A DNA stretch of 64,000 nt from Lysobacter soyae (GCF_019551435.1 NZ_CP080544.1:1426001-1490000), one strand, 5' to 3'. Positions 1 to 8,547 are shown, numbered from the stretch's first letter. The notes: a model not told the origin generated them from the sequence alone. Numbers and translations: made by a program.

Positions 1-920
1 GGTACGCTCCAGCGTGTGTCGTGCAACTTCAGATACGCATCTTTGGACTGCGGGACCTTGTCGATAATGTGCTTGCCTGAGAAAGCGTTGACCACGTCGA
101 CCAATGCATTCTCCACACGGACAGACGCCGCGTCTTTGGGATGACCATGGGCGGTATCGCCATGGCCGCCGGGGACCGTCACTGACAAGAAGCGACCATC
201 GCTGCTGGCGCCGTCCGGCAGGACCGGATTGGATTCGAAACCAAGCCGTCGCTCATCGCGCGACACCACTTGGACGGCGAACATCGTGGAAGACGGCAGA
301 CGTCGGTCGGTTTTTTCGAGCTCGCCCGAAGCAACCGGATCCAGCAGGATGGCGGCTTGCGGTACCTTTCCCGGTGGCACGAGATAATGGTCTTTGCTAC
401 CGGGCTGCAACACGCCGCGCTCATGGACCAAGCGTAGGAAGGCCGCTGCCTGGTCACCGCCGCGACTGAAGCCCATACCGACGACGCGCAACTGTGCCTG
501 CGGATCCTGTTTCCGCCACGCGGCCATCTGAGCGCACATGTCTTCGTATTGCCGTTCGATTTTGTCGATCGCACCTTTGCCTTCGGCCAAGCCCCTCACA
601 CGTTGCAGCACGTCACCGTCTGTGCCGACGCCGGTTTGGTAGCCCACGGCGATACCATGCTTGCGCCCTTGTGATTCGATCGTGTCGGCAAAATACCCGA
701 CAGCCGTGCGCACCTTGCCTTCTTGCGCATTTCTTTGCTGGTCACGGGTTTGGTTGCTGCCATCGAACATCGCGTAGTACAGATGCTCGTGGCGATTGTT
801 GCCGTGCAATTTCGGCACACGCATGTCGGCAATCCTGGCAACGGCATTCGCCAACTGCCAGTTGTCTTCAACCGAGGGTGTGCGTTCGGTGGTGCGATCC
901 AGTCCTGATGTGCTGCCCAT
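1..920 (-). CDS. DUF2235 family alpha/beta-hydrolase, C-terminus beyond the left edge
   Basis: A reading frame on the minus strand begins with ATG at 920, behind the good ribosome binding site GGGAGGG, and runs off the window after about 306 codons. I see no signal peptide. The residues that define DUF2235 hydrolases are present: the early FDGSNQT (about 52-58), the nucleophile elbow GFSRGG with Ser152, LLDPVAS with Asp194, and GGHGD with His253. Members of this family include the type VI secretion phospholipases (Tle1 group), and similar hydrolase domains occur in other antibacterial effectors. Here the C-terminal part that would reveal a secretion signal is missing. It lies downstream of the E1 gene on the same strand, 105 bp away. 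The hydrolase call is solid; an effector role is inference. Confidence 0.75.
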   Translation of the reverse strand, partial: MGSTSGLDRTTERTPSVEDNWQLANAVARIADMRVPKLHGNNRHEHLYYAMFDGSNQTRDQQRNAQEGKVRTAVGYFADTIESQGRKHGIAVGYQTGVGTDGDVLQRVRGLAEGKGAIDKIERQYEDMCAQMAAWRKQDPQAQLRVVGMGFSRGGDQAAAFLRLVHERGVLQPGSKDHYLVPPGKVPQAAILLDPVASGELEKTDRRLPSSTMFAVQVVSRDERRLGFESNPVLPDGASSDGRFLSVTVPGGHGDTAHGHPKDAASVRVENALVDVVNAFSGKHIIDKVPQSKDAYLKLHDTRWSV

Positions 921-1025
921 GTTCCCTCCCCGGGATCCTAGTGTGATTTGGCATCGCCGCAAGGCGATCCATTCAAACTAGGGCGCACGGCGCCCATGAA
1001 CGATTGGAGAAAACCGCTTGCCGCG

Positions 1026-3296
1026 TCAGAAAAGTCCCAAAGCGGCAGCCACGATGTCCTCGTCCTTCGGAATCACGAGGAAAGCCGCACCGGCGAGCGG
1101 CGTGTACGTATCGGCACCGGACACGCGAATTGTGGGCTTACCGCCCTGCCCGCCTTCACTGAGCGCCGTCAGCACACCCTCGCCGATTCCCGCGCTGTGG
1201 CGACCTTCATCCACCACCACCACGCGTTTGCAGGCGCGGGCTTGCGCCACGATCGCGTCGGCATTCAAAGGCACCAGCCAACGCAGATCGACCACGCGCA
1301 CCTTGCACTGCTTCTGCTGCTCGATCGTACGCGCGGCGCGCAGACTCATCGGCACGCCGTTGCCGTAGGTGAAGATGACCAAATCTTCCGCCTCAGGTGC
1401 ATACACCCTTGGTTCGCCGATTACGAGTGCTTCGCCCGGCGCCGGGTATTGGGTCAGCCACCCGCCATCGCCGGTTTCGTACAAGTCCTTGGTCATGTAT
1501 AACGCGATGGGCTCGAGGAAGACGCTGACGCGTCCGTCGACCTTCGACAGTGCCGCCAACGTGCGCAGCATCATCGCCGCGTCATCACCGCGCGACGGAC
1601 AGCCGACGACCAAACCCGGAATGTCGCGCAAAGCGGTGATCGAATTGTCATTGTGGAAATGCCCGCCGAAGCCACGCTGATAGCCGAGGCCCGCGATGCG
1701 TACCAGCATCGGATTGGCGAACTGATTGTTGCTGAAGAACTGCAAGCTGCACGCTTCACCGCGAATTTGATCGATGGCGTTGTGCAGGTACGCGAGGTAT
1801 TGGATTTCAGGGATCGGCAACATGCCCATGTTGGCAAAACCCTGGGCCATGCCCAGGATCATGGTTTCGTCCAACAAGGTGTTAAACACACGACGGTTGC
1901 CAAAGGCTTTGTGCAACCCCTTGGTCACCGTATACACACCGCCTTTTTGCGCGACGTCTTCGCCGAACAACAAGGTTTCCGGATACTTCGCCATCAAGTC
2001 GTGCAAGGCCTGGTTGATCTGGATCGCCAGATGCTTGGGCGCCTGTACTTCCGGCAATTTCTCTTCACCGCCGAAAACCTGTTCGCGCGTGGCTTGATAA
2101 TCCGCCCGCTTCGCCTCGGCCATGACCTTGTCCGGCGTATAGGGGGCGAGCGGCGCCATGACGTGTTCCAGCGTTTCGATGCGCGGCCTTTGATCCGCAT
2201 CTTCCGCGGCATCGAAACATTTCTTCCGCGTTTCCTCGTAGAGCGCGAGGATTTCCAGCTTGCTCATCAAGCCGGATTCGAGACCGATCGCGGCAGAGCG
2301 CAGCAACGGATCATTGGCCTCGACCGCGCACAGCTCTTCGAACGAACGCCATTCGATTTCGAAATCGGTGCCGGCGTGGCCCATGATGCGGGTGGTGCGC
2401 AAATGCAGGAAAGTCGGCCGGCGTGTCTTGCGGCAATGGTCAACCGCCTTCACGACATCCGCATACCCGCTGGCAAGATCCAAGCCGTCGGCGTAGAAGT
2501 AGTCCAAGTCGGGACGATTGCGGAACGACGCGGAAATCCAGTCGTTCGGCGTCTTCACGGAAATCCCGATGCCGTTGTCTTCGCAGACAAACAAAACCGG
2601 TGCAGGCAATTTTTGATACGCCGTCCACGACGCGGCATTGAACGCGGTTTGCGCCGTCGCATGATTTGCCGAAGCGTCACCGAAAGAACAAATCGCAATG
2701 CTGTCGTCGGGAATCGGCAATCCGGTGCGCAAACGCTTGCCGGCTTCAATCGCGATGGCCGTGCCCAAGGCTTTTGGCAGATGCGAGGCGATGGTCGACG
2801 TTTGCGGCAACACCCACAAGGGTTTGCTGCCCCAAACCTTATGCCGCCCGCCACTGGCCGGGTCTTCGGCGCTTGCGGCAAAGCTCAGCGCCGAATCCAT
2901 GATCGGATCCATGCCAGGCAGTTTGCGGAAACGCTCGGCCATGAAGCCGCCGCTGCGGTAATGCAAGAACGCCGGATCGGTATGACGGGTCGCGCGCGCC
3001 ACCATGGCATTGCCTTCGTGACCCGACGAACCGATGGTGTAAAACACCTTGTTTTGCACACGCAAGACTCGCGCCATCAAGTCGAGGTGGCGGGAAATCA
3101 TTTGCGATTCGAACAACTCGCGGAAGCCGCGCGCATCCAATGCGCTGCCTTCAAGCACCGGTTCATCGGGTGCCGGCCTGGCATCTTTTTGACCGTTCCA
3201 CGCTTTGACGAACTCGACGAAATTGACGTCGCAAATCTTGGCGCGGTTGAGGTCTTTCATCCGTGCGGGGATGGGGTTGGGAACAGACGCAAACAT
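1026..3296 (-). CDS. Fused alpha-beta E1 component, 2-oxoacid (branched-chain type) dehydrogenase
   Basis: The protein of 756 residues joins the thiamine-diphosphate E1 alpha domain (about residues 50-370) to the E1 beta domain (about 420-756), which are separate subunits in the usual branched-chain complex. The alpha half carries the TPP signature as GDASAN, ending about 35 residues later in EDNGIGIS; the beta half has LFGEDVAQKGG and the FGGHFHNDN stretch. It should decarboxylate a 2-oxoacid and pass the acyl group to a lipoyl E2, but no E2 or E3 gene is in the window. The ATG at 3296 is used; a TTG at 3308, directly after the stop of the GNAT gene, would add four residues. It probably shares a transcript with the GNAT and gcdH genes. 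The substrate is not certain. Confidence 0.85.
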   Translation of the reverse strand: MFASVPNPIPARMKDLNRAKICDVNFVEFVKAWNGQKDARPAPDEPVLEGSALDARGFRELFESQMISRHLDLMARVLRVQNKVFYTIGSSGHEGNAMVARATRHTDPAFLHYRSGGFMAERFRKLPGMDPIMDSALSFAASAEDPASGGRHKVWGSKPLWVLPQTSTIASHLPKALGTAIAIEAGKRLRTGLPIPDDSIAICSFGDASANHATAQTAFNAASWTAYQKLPAPVLFVCEDNGIGISVKTPNDWISASFRNRPDLDYFYADGLDLASGYADVVKAVDHCRKTRRPTFLHLRTTRIMGHAGTDFEIEWRSFEELCAVEANDPLLRSAAIGLESGLMSKLEILALYEETRKKCFDAAEDADQRPRIETLEHVMAPLAPYTPDKVMAEAKRADYQATREQVFGGEEKLPEVQAPKHLAIQINQALHDLMAKYPETLLFGEDVAQKGGVYTVTKGLHKAFGNRRVFNTLLDETMILGMAQGFANMGMLPIPEIQYLAYLHNAIDQIRGEACSLQFFSNNQFANPMLVRIAGLGYQRGFGGHFHNDNSITALRDIPGLVVGCPSRGDDAAMMLRTLAALSKVDGRVSVFLEPIALYMTKDLYETGDGGWLTQYPAPGEALVIGEPRVYAPEAEDLVIFTYGNGVPMSLRAARTIEQQKQCKVRVVDLRWLVPLNADAIVAQARACKRVVVVDEGRHSAGIGEGVLTALSEGGQGGKPTIRVSGADTYTPLAGAAFLVIPKDEDIVAAALGLF

Positions 3297-3308
3297 GAAA
3301 TTACCCAA

Positions 3309-3902
3309 TCAAACGGTGGAAGGCGCGCGGCGTGCGCGCCACTCGGAACGGGATTGGCCCCAGATGTTGATGTCTTTCACATCCAAGGGCGCAGGAAGAA
3401 ATTTACCGGTACGCAACAATTGCGAGCCGAGTCGCTTGGCGACATTGGCCGAGGCGGCATTGTCGGGATCCACGCTGTGAATCACGTCTTGCCAATCCAA
3501 GACATCGAATGCCCAGTCGATCGCTGCGGTGCATGCTTCGGTCACATAGCCTTGGCCGCGCCCTTCCGGATGGCAGGCATAGCCCACTTCCGTACCCGGC
3601 CAGCCGTCGGGTTGCCACGGGCCGGCCTGACCCATGAACAGGCCTGTAGATTTTTCGACAAACGAAAACATGCCGAAGCCTTGCGTCAACCACGCACCCG
3701 GCATCATCAGGAAACGACGCCAGGCATCCCCGCGCGTGAGCGGACCGCCAATGAAATGGGTTGCGGGATCGGCCATCATTTCGGCGAAGCGCGGGAAATC
3801 CGCCTTCTCCGGCACGCGCAGAATCAGACGCGGCGTCTCGATGACCGGTGCGCCGGCGCTCAGGCCTTCAAACCAACCGGCGTGAGCCGATGCCGCGTCC
3901 AT
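3309..3902 (-). CDS. GNAT family N-acetyltransferase (RimJ/RimL-like)
   Basis: The protein of 197 residues has the layout of RimJ/RimL-type GNAT enzymes: the beta-strand TPRLILRVPEKADFPRFAEM near residue 24, a middle part GTEVGYACHPEGRGQGYVTE that holds the acetyl-CoA pyrophosphate loop (RGQGYV), and the late SANVAKRLG. It would transfer an acetyl group from acetyl-CoA to an amine, either a protein N-terminus or a small molecule; the substrate cannot be read. It sits between gcdH (gap of 9 bp) and the E1 gene (directly adjacent) on the same strand, so the three are probably cotranscribed, although no shared pathway is evident. Confidence 0.85.
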   Translation of the reverse strand: MDAASAHAGWFEGLSAGAPVIETPRLILRVPEKADFPRFAEMMADPATHFIGGPLTRGDAWRRFLMMPGAWLTQGFGMFSFVEKSTGLFMGQAGPWQPDGWPGTEVGYACHPEGRGQGYVTEACTAAIDWAFDVLDWQDVIHSVDPDNAASANVAKRLGSQLLRTGKFLPAPLDVKDINIWGQSRSEWRARRAPSTV

Positions 3903-3911
3903 CGTCCGAAA

Positions 3912-5075
3912 TCAGAACGCGTTGATGCCGGTCAGCTCACGACCCACCACCAACTGATGGACCGTTTCGGTGCCTTCGTAGGTGATCACGGATTCGAGAT
4001 TCAATGCATGGCGGATCGGACAATGTTCGGTCGTGATGCCTGCACCGCCCAGCAAGTCGCGTGCCTCGCGGGCGATATCAATGGCCATGCGGACGTTGTT
4101 CCACTTTGCCAAGCTCACTTGGGTCGGTTGCATGGTGCCTGCATCTTTCAAACGGCCCAATTGCAGCGAGATCAATTGCGCGGCGGTGATGCGACGCGCC
4201 CAATCGGCCATCTTCAATTGCGCGCTTTGCGTGGCCGCCACCGGGCGGTCGAACAGGATGCGTTCTTTCGAATACTTGAGCGCTTCGTCGAGGCAGGCGA
4301 TGGCCGCACCGATCGGACCCCAGGTGATGCCATAACGCGCTTGCGTGAGGCAACCCAACGGCCCCTTCAAGCCCTTCACATTCGGCAAGCGATTGGCTTC
4401 GGGCACGCGAACGTTGTCGAAGAACAAAGCTGAAGTGACCGATGCCCGCAAGCTCATTTTGTGTTTGATGACCTGCGCGTCGAATCCCTTCATGCCTTTT
4501 TCAAGCAAGAAGCCTTGGATACCGTCTTCGGTTTGCGCCCATACGATCGCGATATCGGCGAGGTTGCCGTTGGTGATCCACATCTTCGAGCCATTGATGA
4601 CCCAGTCGTCACCATCGCGCTTGGCATGGGTCTTCATGTTGGCCGGGTCGGAGCCGCCATGCGGTTCGGTCAAACCAAAACAGCCGATCGCCCTACCGGC
4701 TGCCATTTCCGGCAACCAACGGCGCTTCTGTTCTTCCGTGCCGTAGGCGTAAATCGGATACATGCACAGGGAACTTTGCACGCTGGCGAAGCTGCGGATA
4801 CCCGAGTCACCGCGCTCCAATTCCTGGCAAATCAAGCCATAACTCACACCATTCAACCCGGCACAGCCGTATTCCTCGGGCAGTGACGAACCCAGCAAGC
4901 CGAGCTCGGCCATTTCCGGGATCAATTCTTTGGGAAACTCGCCCTTGTCAAAACACTCGCCGATGATCGGCAACACGCGCTCGTCGGTAAAACGGGCCAC
5001 CGTGTCTTGAACGGCACGCTCCTCTTCGGTCAACAGGGAGCGGACGTCGAACAGATCATAGGGATGCAGAGCCAT
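3912..5075 (-). CDS. gcdH: Acyl-CoA dehydrogenase, glutaryl-CoA dehydrogenase type
   Basis: This 387-residue flavoprotein has the full acyl-CoA dehydrogenase order: N-terminal helical domain, the beta-barrel with CFGLTEPHGGSDP (FAD and substrate contacts, about 130-145) and WITNG, and the C-terminal helical domain ending in YEGTETVHQLVVGREL. The Glu of YEGTE is in the position of the catalytic base of glutaryl-CoA dehydrogenase. The length and the start MALHPYDLFDV fit GcdH, which oxidises and decarboxylates glutaryl-CoA to crotonyl-CoA in lysine and tryptophan breakdown. It is the first gene of a likely minus-strand unit with the GNAT and E1 genes. Another acyl-CoA dehydrogenase specificity is possible but less likely. 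Confidence 0.85.
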   Translation of the reverse strand: MALHPYDLFDVRSLLTEEERAVQDTVARFTDERVLPIIGECFDKGEFPKELIPEMAELGLLGSSLPEEYGCAGLNGVSYGLICQELERGDSGIRSFASVQSSLCMYPIYAYGTEEQKRRWLPEMAAGRAIGCFGLTEPHGGSDPANMKTHAKRDGDDWVINGSKMWITNGNLADIAIVWAQTEDGIQGFLLEKGMKGFDAQVIKHKMSLRASVTSALFFDNVRVPEANRLPNVKGLKGPLGCLTQARYGITWGPIGAAIACLDEALKYSKERILFDRPVAATQSAQLKMADWARRITAAQLISLQLGRLKDAGTMQPTQVSLAKWNNVRMAIDIAREARDLLGGAGITTEHCPIRHALNLESVITYEGTETVHQLVVGRELTGINAF

Positions 5076-5127
5076 GGCAGTTTCGGAATCGTTGTGAAAC
5101 GCCCATTCTACCCGCCCCCATCACGGA

Positions 5128-5153
5128 AAACGGGACCGTTGCCGGTCCCGTTT
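5128..5153 (-). terminator. Rho-independent terminator after the glycine-zipper gene
   Basis: AAACGGGACC (5128-5137) pairs perfectly with GGTCCCGTTT (5144-5153) around a six-base loop. Read on the minus strand the stem ends in TTTT. It lies between the stop of the glycine-zipper gene (5176) and the start of gcdH (5075), so it separates these two minus-strand units. Confidence 0.75.
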
Positions 5154-5175
5154 CCTAGCTTGCGCTTTCTCGATA

Positions 5176-6003
5176 TCAGATCGACGTCACGACGCGACCG
5201 TCCACCACAGGGAAATAGTCACTACGCGGGCGGTCACCCAAACGCACCGTGCGCTGACGTCCGTCGAAACGGTAGGTCACGTCGTATGCGCTGCTCGATG
5301 CGCCGGCCACTTGGATATTGGTGCCAGGCTTGCGCGTCATGCGCTTGATGCCCGTGTCGCCGTCCGGCGTGCGATAGGTGACGTTGTAGGCGATGGTCTT
5401 TTCGCTGCTCGAGCGATCGGTGACGGTCTCGCAACGCTGCTCGGTGCGGTTGACCACACGGCCACCCACGTGACGCTTGTCGATGCGGTTACCGATATAG
5501 CCACCGGCAGCCGCACCGGCGACCGTCGCGGCGTCGCGTCCACGACCGTCACCCACCTGGTTGCCTGCCAGTCCGCCGATCACAGCGCCGAGCACGGTGC
5601 CGCCGATATTCCCGTCGCGTTCGGGCAAGCGTTCTTGCACCACGACATCACGACAGACTTGGCGCGGGGTGTTTTGTGCAATGGTCTTGGTGACCGGTTC
5701 GATATCCAGCACGCGTGCCGAGACCGTCCCGCCCTGCTTGACCGGCTGGACGGCAAGAATGGGGGCACGCGTCTCCATCGCGACAGGCGCGGCTTCAGGG
5801 GCGAATGCGGCGGTTTGCACCGGCATCGCCGCGCCACTGTTCAAGAGTGTTTGTGTCGCGGACGATTGACCGGCCGTCGCAACAGGTGCGTCCGCGCCCG
5901 CATGCCCCGCGGCACGCATTTCATTGAATGCTGCAACGGCACCGCCACCTACGAGCAAGGCGGCAGCGATCGAAGCGGCGAGAATCTTGTTGTCACTCGT
6001 CAT
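5176..6003 (-). CDS. Glycine-zipper 2TM domain envelope protein
   Basis: From the ATG at 6003, behind the ribosome binding site AAGGAG, the protein has 275 residues. It opens with MTSDNKILAASIAAALLVGG, one N-terminal membrane anchor. An Ala/Pro-rich stretch follows, then the glycine zipper GGTVLGAVIGGLAGNQVG...AATVAGAAAGGYIGNRID (about residues 135-175), typical of the 17-kDa surface-antigen family, and a C-terminal region with two YxVTYR repeats (YNVTYRTPDG and YDVTYRFDGR). Such proteins are envelope components, usually in the outer membrane, and their molecular role is poorly known. The frame is open further upstream to 6147, but the binding site favours 6003. A terminator follows the gene. 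A related glycine-zipper lipoprotein is encoded at 8618. Confidence 0.8.
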   Translation of the reverse strand: MTSDNKILAASIAAALLVGGGAVAAFNEMRAAGHAGADAPVATAGQSSATQTLLNSGAAMPVQTAAFAPEAAPVAMETRAPILAVQPVKQGGTVSARVLDIEPVTKTIAQNTPRQVCRDVVVQERLPERDGNIGGTVLGAVIGGLAGNQVGDGRGRDAATVAGAAAGGYIGNRIDKRHVGGRVVNRTEQRCETVTDRSSSEKTIAYNVTYRTPDGDTGIKRMTRKPGTNIQVAGASSSAYDVTYRFDGRQRTVRLGDRPRSDYFPVVDGRVVTSI

Positions 6004-6188
6004 ACGGGTTCTCCTTCGGACCTTGAATGTCCTGCTGCCTATTGGAGTCCTTCTCACCTGAACCCGCCCCTGTTTTTTGGCCTGTTTTGCTGTCGCCGCG
6101 CTGAATGTTCCCGAGCGGTTCAATTGTGTAAACCTGCGCTGACCCACACCGTGATAGCGTGCTAGTCAGATTTCGAGAGGGTGTTTTC

Positions 6189-6425
6189 ATGCGCGCACTG
6201 CTGCTAGGGCCATTGTTGAAGTGGGCGGGTCGATTGAGTCACCCCCGCTTGTTCGCCGTCATCGGCGCATTGTTTTTCTTCGATCTGCTGGTGCCCGATT
6301 TGATCCCGTTCATTGATGAAATTCTTTTGGGTCTCGGCACCTTGGTCCTCGCCAATTTGAAGCGCAGGTCGACGTCGGCCCCAAGCACGGGGAATGTCAT
6401 TGATGGTGAAGCCCACAAACGCTGA
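6189..6425 (+). CDS. Small membrane protein, DUF6116-like
   Basis: This 78-residue protein starts at the ATG at 6189 behind GAGAGGG. It has a short amphipathic start, then a hydrophobic hairpin (LFAVIGALFFFDLLVPDLIP and EILLGLGTLVLANL) followed by a basic, polar tail. The pattern LIPFIDEILLGLGTL matches the small DUF6116 proteins I know from Lysobacter and Xanthomonas, whose function is unknown. The tatD gene begins three bases after its stop, so the two are probably cotranscribed. The open frame can be extended upstream to a GTG at 6159, but no binding site supports that. Confidence 0.75.
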   Translation: MRALLLGPLLKWAGRLSHPRLFAVIGALFFFDLLVPDLIPFIDEILLGLGTLVLANLKRRSTSAPSTGNVIDGEAHKR

Positions 6426-6428
6426 TGC

Positions 6429-7217
6429 GTGAGCGTGTCTGACGTGCTGCTGTTCGATACGCACAGTCATTTCGACGTTGCGGCATTCGACGACGATCGC
6501 GACGCCGCGCTTGCGCGGGCGAAATCTGCGGGGGTGGAATGGCAATTGCTGCCGGCCATCGACCGAGCCGGATGGCAGCACTTGGCCGACGTGTGCGACG
6601 CCTATCCAGGGCTCTTGCCCGCCTATGGTTTGCATCCGGTGTATTTGCCGACGCATCGCGAAGACGACTTGCAGGCTTTGCCCGAATGGATCGAACGACA
6701 CGCGACCTACGCCATCGGTGAAATCGGACTCGACTTTTTTCTGCCCGATCTCGATGTGGATCTACAAACGCATTACTTCGAGACGCAACTGCGCATCGCA
6801 AGGGATCACCATCTTCCCGTGATTCTTCATGCAAGACGCGCCGTGGATGCCGTCTTGCAAACTCTGCGCCGGATCAAACCGCCCGGCGGCATCGTGCACA
6901 GCTTCGCCGGCAGTGAACAGCAAGCCCGTCAGCTCATCGACATGGGGTTTGTTCTCGGCATCGGCGGGCCTGTCACGTATGAGCGCGCGCAACGTATGCA
7001 CCGCGTGTTGAAGACGCTTCCGCGCGATGGGTTTGTTCTGGAAACCGATTCTCCGGATCAACCGGACTCGGCGTGGCAGGGGCGGCGCAATGAGCCGGCC
7101 CGGCTTGTCACGGTTCTCGCGCACGTGGCACGCATTCGCGACGAAGCCCCCGAAGACATCGCGCGCTACACCACGGACACCGCCTGCAAGCTCTTCGGGA
7201 TTAGCCGCGCTTCTTAA
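6429..7217 (+). CDS. TatD family metal-dependent hydrolase (deoxyribonuclease-like)
   Basis: The protein of 262 residues has the TatD-family metal ligands: DTHSHFD at the start (HxH), the glutamate of AIGEIGLDFF (about residue 98), the histidines of PVILHAR and GGIVHSF, and the aspartate of VLETDSPDQP. The family contains 3'-5' exonucleases and YjjV/YcfH-type hydrolases; this one resembles YjjV most. The start is GTG at 6429, since no in-frame ATG lies nearby; a second GTG two codons on is an alternative. The last 17 bases overlap the end of the convergent tcdA gene. The exact substrate is unknown. Confidence 0.85.
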   Translation: MSVSDVLLFDTHSHFDVAAFDDDRDAALARAKSAGVEWQLLPAIDRAGWQHLADVCDAYPGLLPAYGLHPVYLPTHREDDLQALPEWIERHATYAIGEIGLDFFLPDLDVDLQTHYFETQLRIARDHHLPVILHARRAVDAVLQTLRRIKPPGGIVHSFAGSEQQARQLIDMGFVLGIGGPVTYERAQRMHRVLKTLPRDGFVLETDSPDQPDSAWQGRRNEPARLVTVLAHVARIRDEAPEDIARYTTDTACKLFGISRAS

Positions 7218-7986
7218 GCAATTCCAAGACCCTGCCCACCGCGGCGAACGCGAAGGCGCCGGTTACATGCGTTGCCGCACCCAAGCCCGCACCGCATTCC
7301 ATTCTGAGGATTTCGTCTTTGCCTAATGCGGGCCGCACCCCGCAGACGGAGCCATCGGCTTGCGGATATTGCACATTCTCCAGCGAGTACACCGCCGAGA
7401 TGCCGAAGTAACGGTCCTTGTTGCGCGGGAAATTGAATTCGGCACGCAGCTTCTTGCGAATCAGGGACAGCATGGCATCGTGTTCGGTGCGTGAGACATC
7501 ACGCACGCGGATTTGCGTGACATCGGTGCGCCCGCCGGCGGATCCGACCATCACCAATTTTTGTTTGTTGCGCTTGCAATAGGCGGCCAACTCGACCTTG
7601 GTCCGAAAGCTGTCGCAGGCATCGAGCACGACATCAAAACCGTCCTTTAGCAACTCCGCCATGTTGGATTGCGTCAGAAAGGATTGGACTTCCACGATTT
7701 GCATGGACGGGTTGATGGCCCGGCAGCGTGCAGCCATCTCTGTGATCTTTGGACGCCCGTAGGCGCCCTCCAGCGCCGGCAGCTGGCGATTGGTGTTCGA
7801 CACACAAATATCATCGGCATCGATCAAGGTGAGCTTGCCGACGCCGCTGCGTGCGAGGGCTTCGACCGCCCACGAACCGACGCCGCCGACGCCCACGACG
7901 GCGACATGCGCCTCGCCAAGCACCGATAAGGTGCCTCTGCCATACAGGCGGTCTATGCCGCCGAATCGTTCCGTGGTTGCATCCAT
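7201..7986 (-). CDS. tcdA: tRNA threonylcarbamoyladenosine dehydratase
   Basis: This 261-residue protein belongs to the E1-like ThiF/MoeB fold: VAVVGVGGVGSWAVEALARS (about 28-47) is the ATP-binding glycine loop, followed by LIDADDICVSNTNRQL and DVVLDACDSFRTK. With the opening ERFGGIDRLYG it matches TcdA (CsdL), which uses ATP to cyclise t6A37 of ANN-decoding tRNAs into ct6A. The ATG at 7986 is used. The gene is convergent with tatD and overlaps it by 17 bp. Divergently, 57 bp away, starts the c-type cytochrome gene. The csdA/csdE partners seen with this gene in E. coli are not in the window. Confidence 0.9.
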   Translation of the reverse strand: MDATTERFGGIDRLYGRGTLSVLGEAHVAVVGVGGVGSWAVEALARSGVGKLTLIDADDICVSNTNRQLPALEGAYGRPKITEMAARCRAINPSMQIVEVQSFLTQSNMAELLKDGFDVVLDACDSFRTKVELAAYCKRNKQKLVMVGSAGGRTDVTQIRVRDVSRTEHDAMLSLIRKKLRAEFNFPRNKDRYFGISAVYSLENVQYPQADGSVCGVRPALGKDEILRMECGAGLGAATHVTGAFAFAAVGRVLELLKKRG

Positions 7987-8043
7987 GGTCTGGGGAAAAT
8001 CCTCTGTTTCGTGCTACTTTCTGCTGTACCAGAGGAGGACCCC

Positions 8044-8490
8044 ATGTCAACAGAAAACCCGAGGCCGCAAAGCGGCAATGCCTTCGGCCGCTATTTTTTC
8101 ATGTTGTTGCTCGGCTTGGTATTGGGTGCCATCGCCACGGTGATGATCACCAATGCCTATCAAGCCCGTAAAGACCACTTTCCGGATGCTGTCATGACGG
8201 TGATGTCTTGGCATATGGACCAATTGAAGCAAAACGTCGAAGCCAATCGATGCGCCGCCACCGACACCATCCCGCACCTGCAATCGCTTCGCCGTATGGC
8301 CGATAACCTCGAGCCGGGCTTCAAGGCTTTGTCCGAGTCGGATGCCAAATTCGGCCAACATGCCAGCAACTTGCGCAACACTTTGGACGGCGCGCTCGGC
8401 GCACCGCCGACCAGCTGCGAAAGCTTGAAGAAGGTCATGGCGCAAATCGGTGACGGCTGCAAGACCTGCCACCAGGATTTCCGCAAATGA
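8044..8490 (+). CDS. Membrane-anchored c-type cytochrome, cytochrome c-556/c'-like
   Basis: The 148-residue protein starts at ATG 8044 behind a strong AGAGGAGG. An uncleaved-looking N-terminal membrane helix (FMLLLGLVLGAIATVMI, about 19-36) is followed by a mostly helical periplasmic domain. The heme motif CKTCH is at residues 139-143, only five residues from the C-terminus, which is the arrangement of four-helix cytochromes of the c'/c-556 class. It probably carries electrons at the periplasmic face of the inner membrane or binds a small gas; the partner is unknown. It is a single-gene unit: tcdA is divergent and a strong terminator follows 26 bp after the stop. Confidence 0.8.
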   Translation: MSTENPRPQSGNAFGRYFFMLLLGLVLGAIATVMITNAYQARKDHFPDAVMTVMSWHMDQLKQNVEANRCAATDTIPHLQSLRRMADNLEPGFKALSESDAKFGQHASNLRNTLDGALGAPPTSCESLKKVMAQIGDGCKTCHQDFRK

Positions 8491-8516
8491 GGAAGTGAAG
8501 ACATCTTCATCTCCCG

Positions 8517-8547
8517 AGCGCCGGCATGAACACCGGCGCTTTTTTTT
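8517..8547 (+). terminator. Rho-independent terminator after the cytochrome gene
   Basis: AGCGCCGG (8517-8524) pairs perfectly with CCGGCGCT (8533-8540) around an eight-base loop, and seven T residues follow. The position 26 bp after the cytochrome stop fits termination of that gene. Confidence 0.9.

Noticed and set aside
1653-4433. Plus-strand open frame of 926 codons antisense to the E1, GNAT and gcdH genes
   Set aside because: It runs opposite to three genes with clear family motifs, spans their boundaries, is rich in Arg, His and Gly, and matches no family I know. It results from the codon bias of the true strand.
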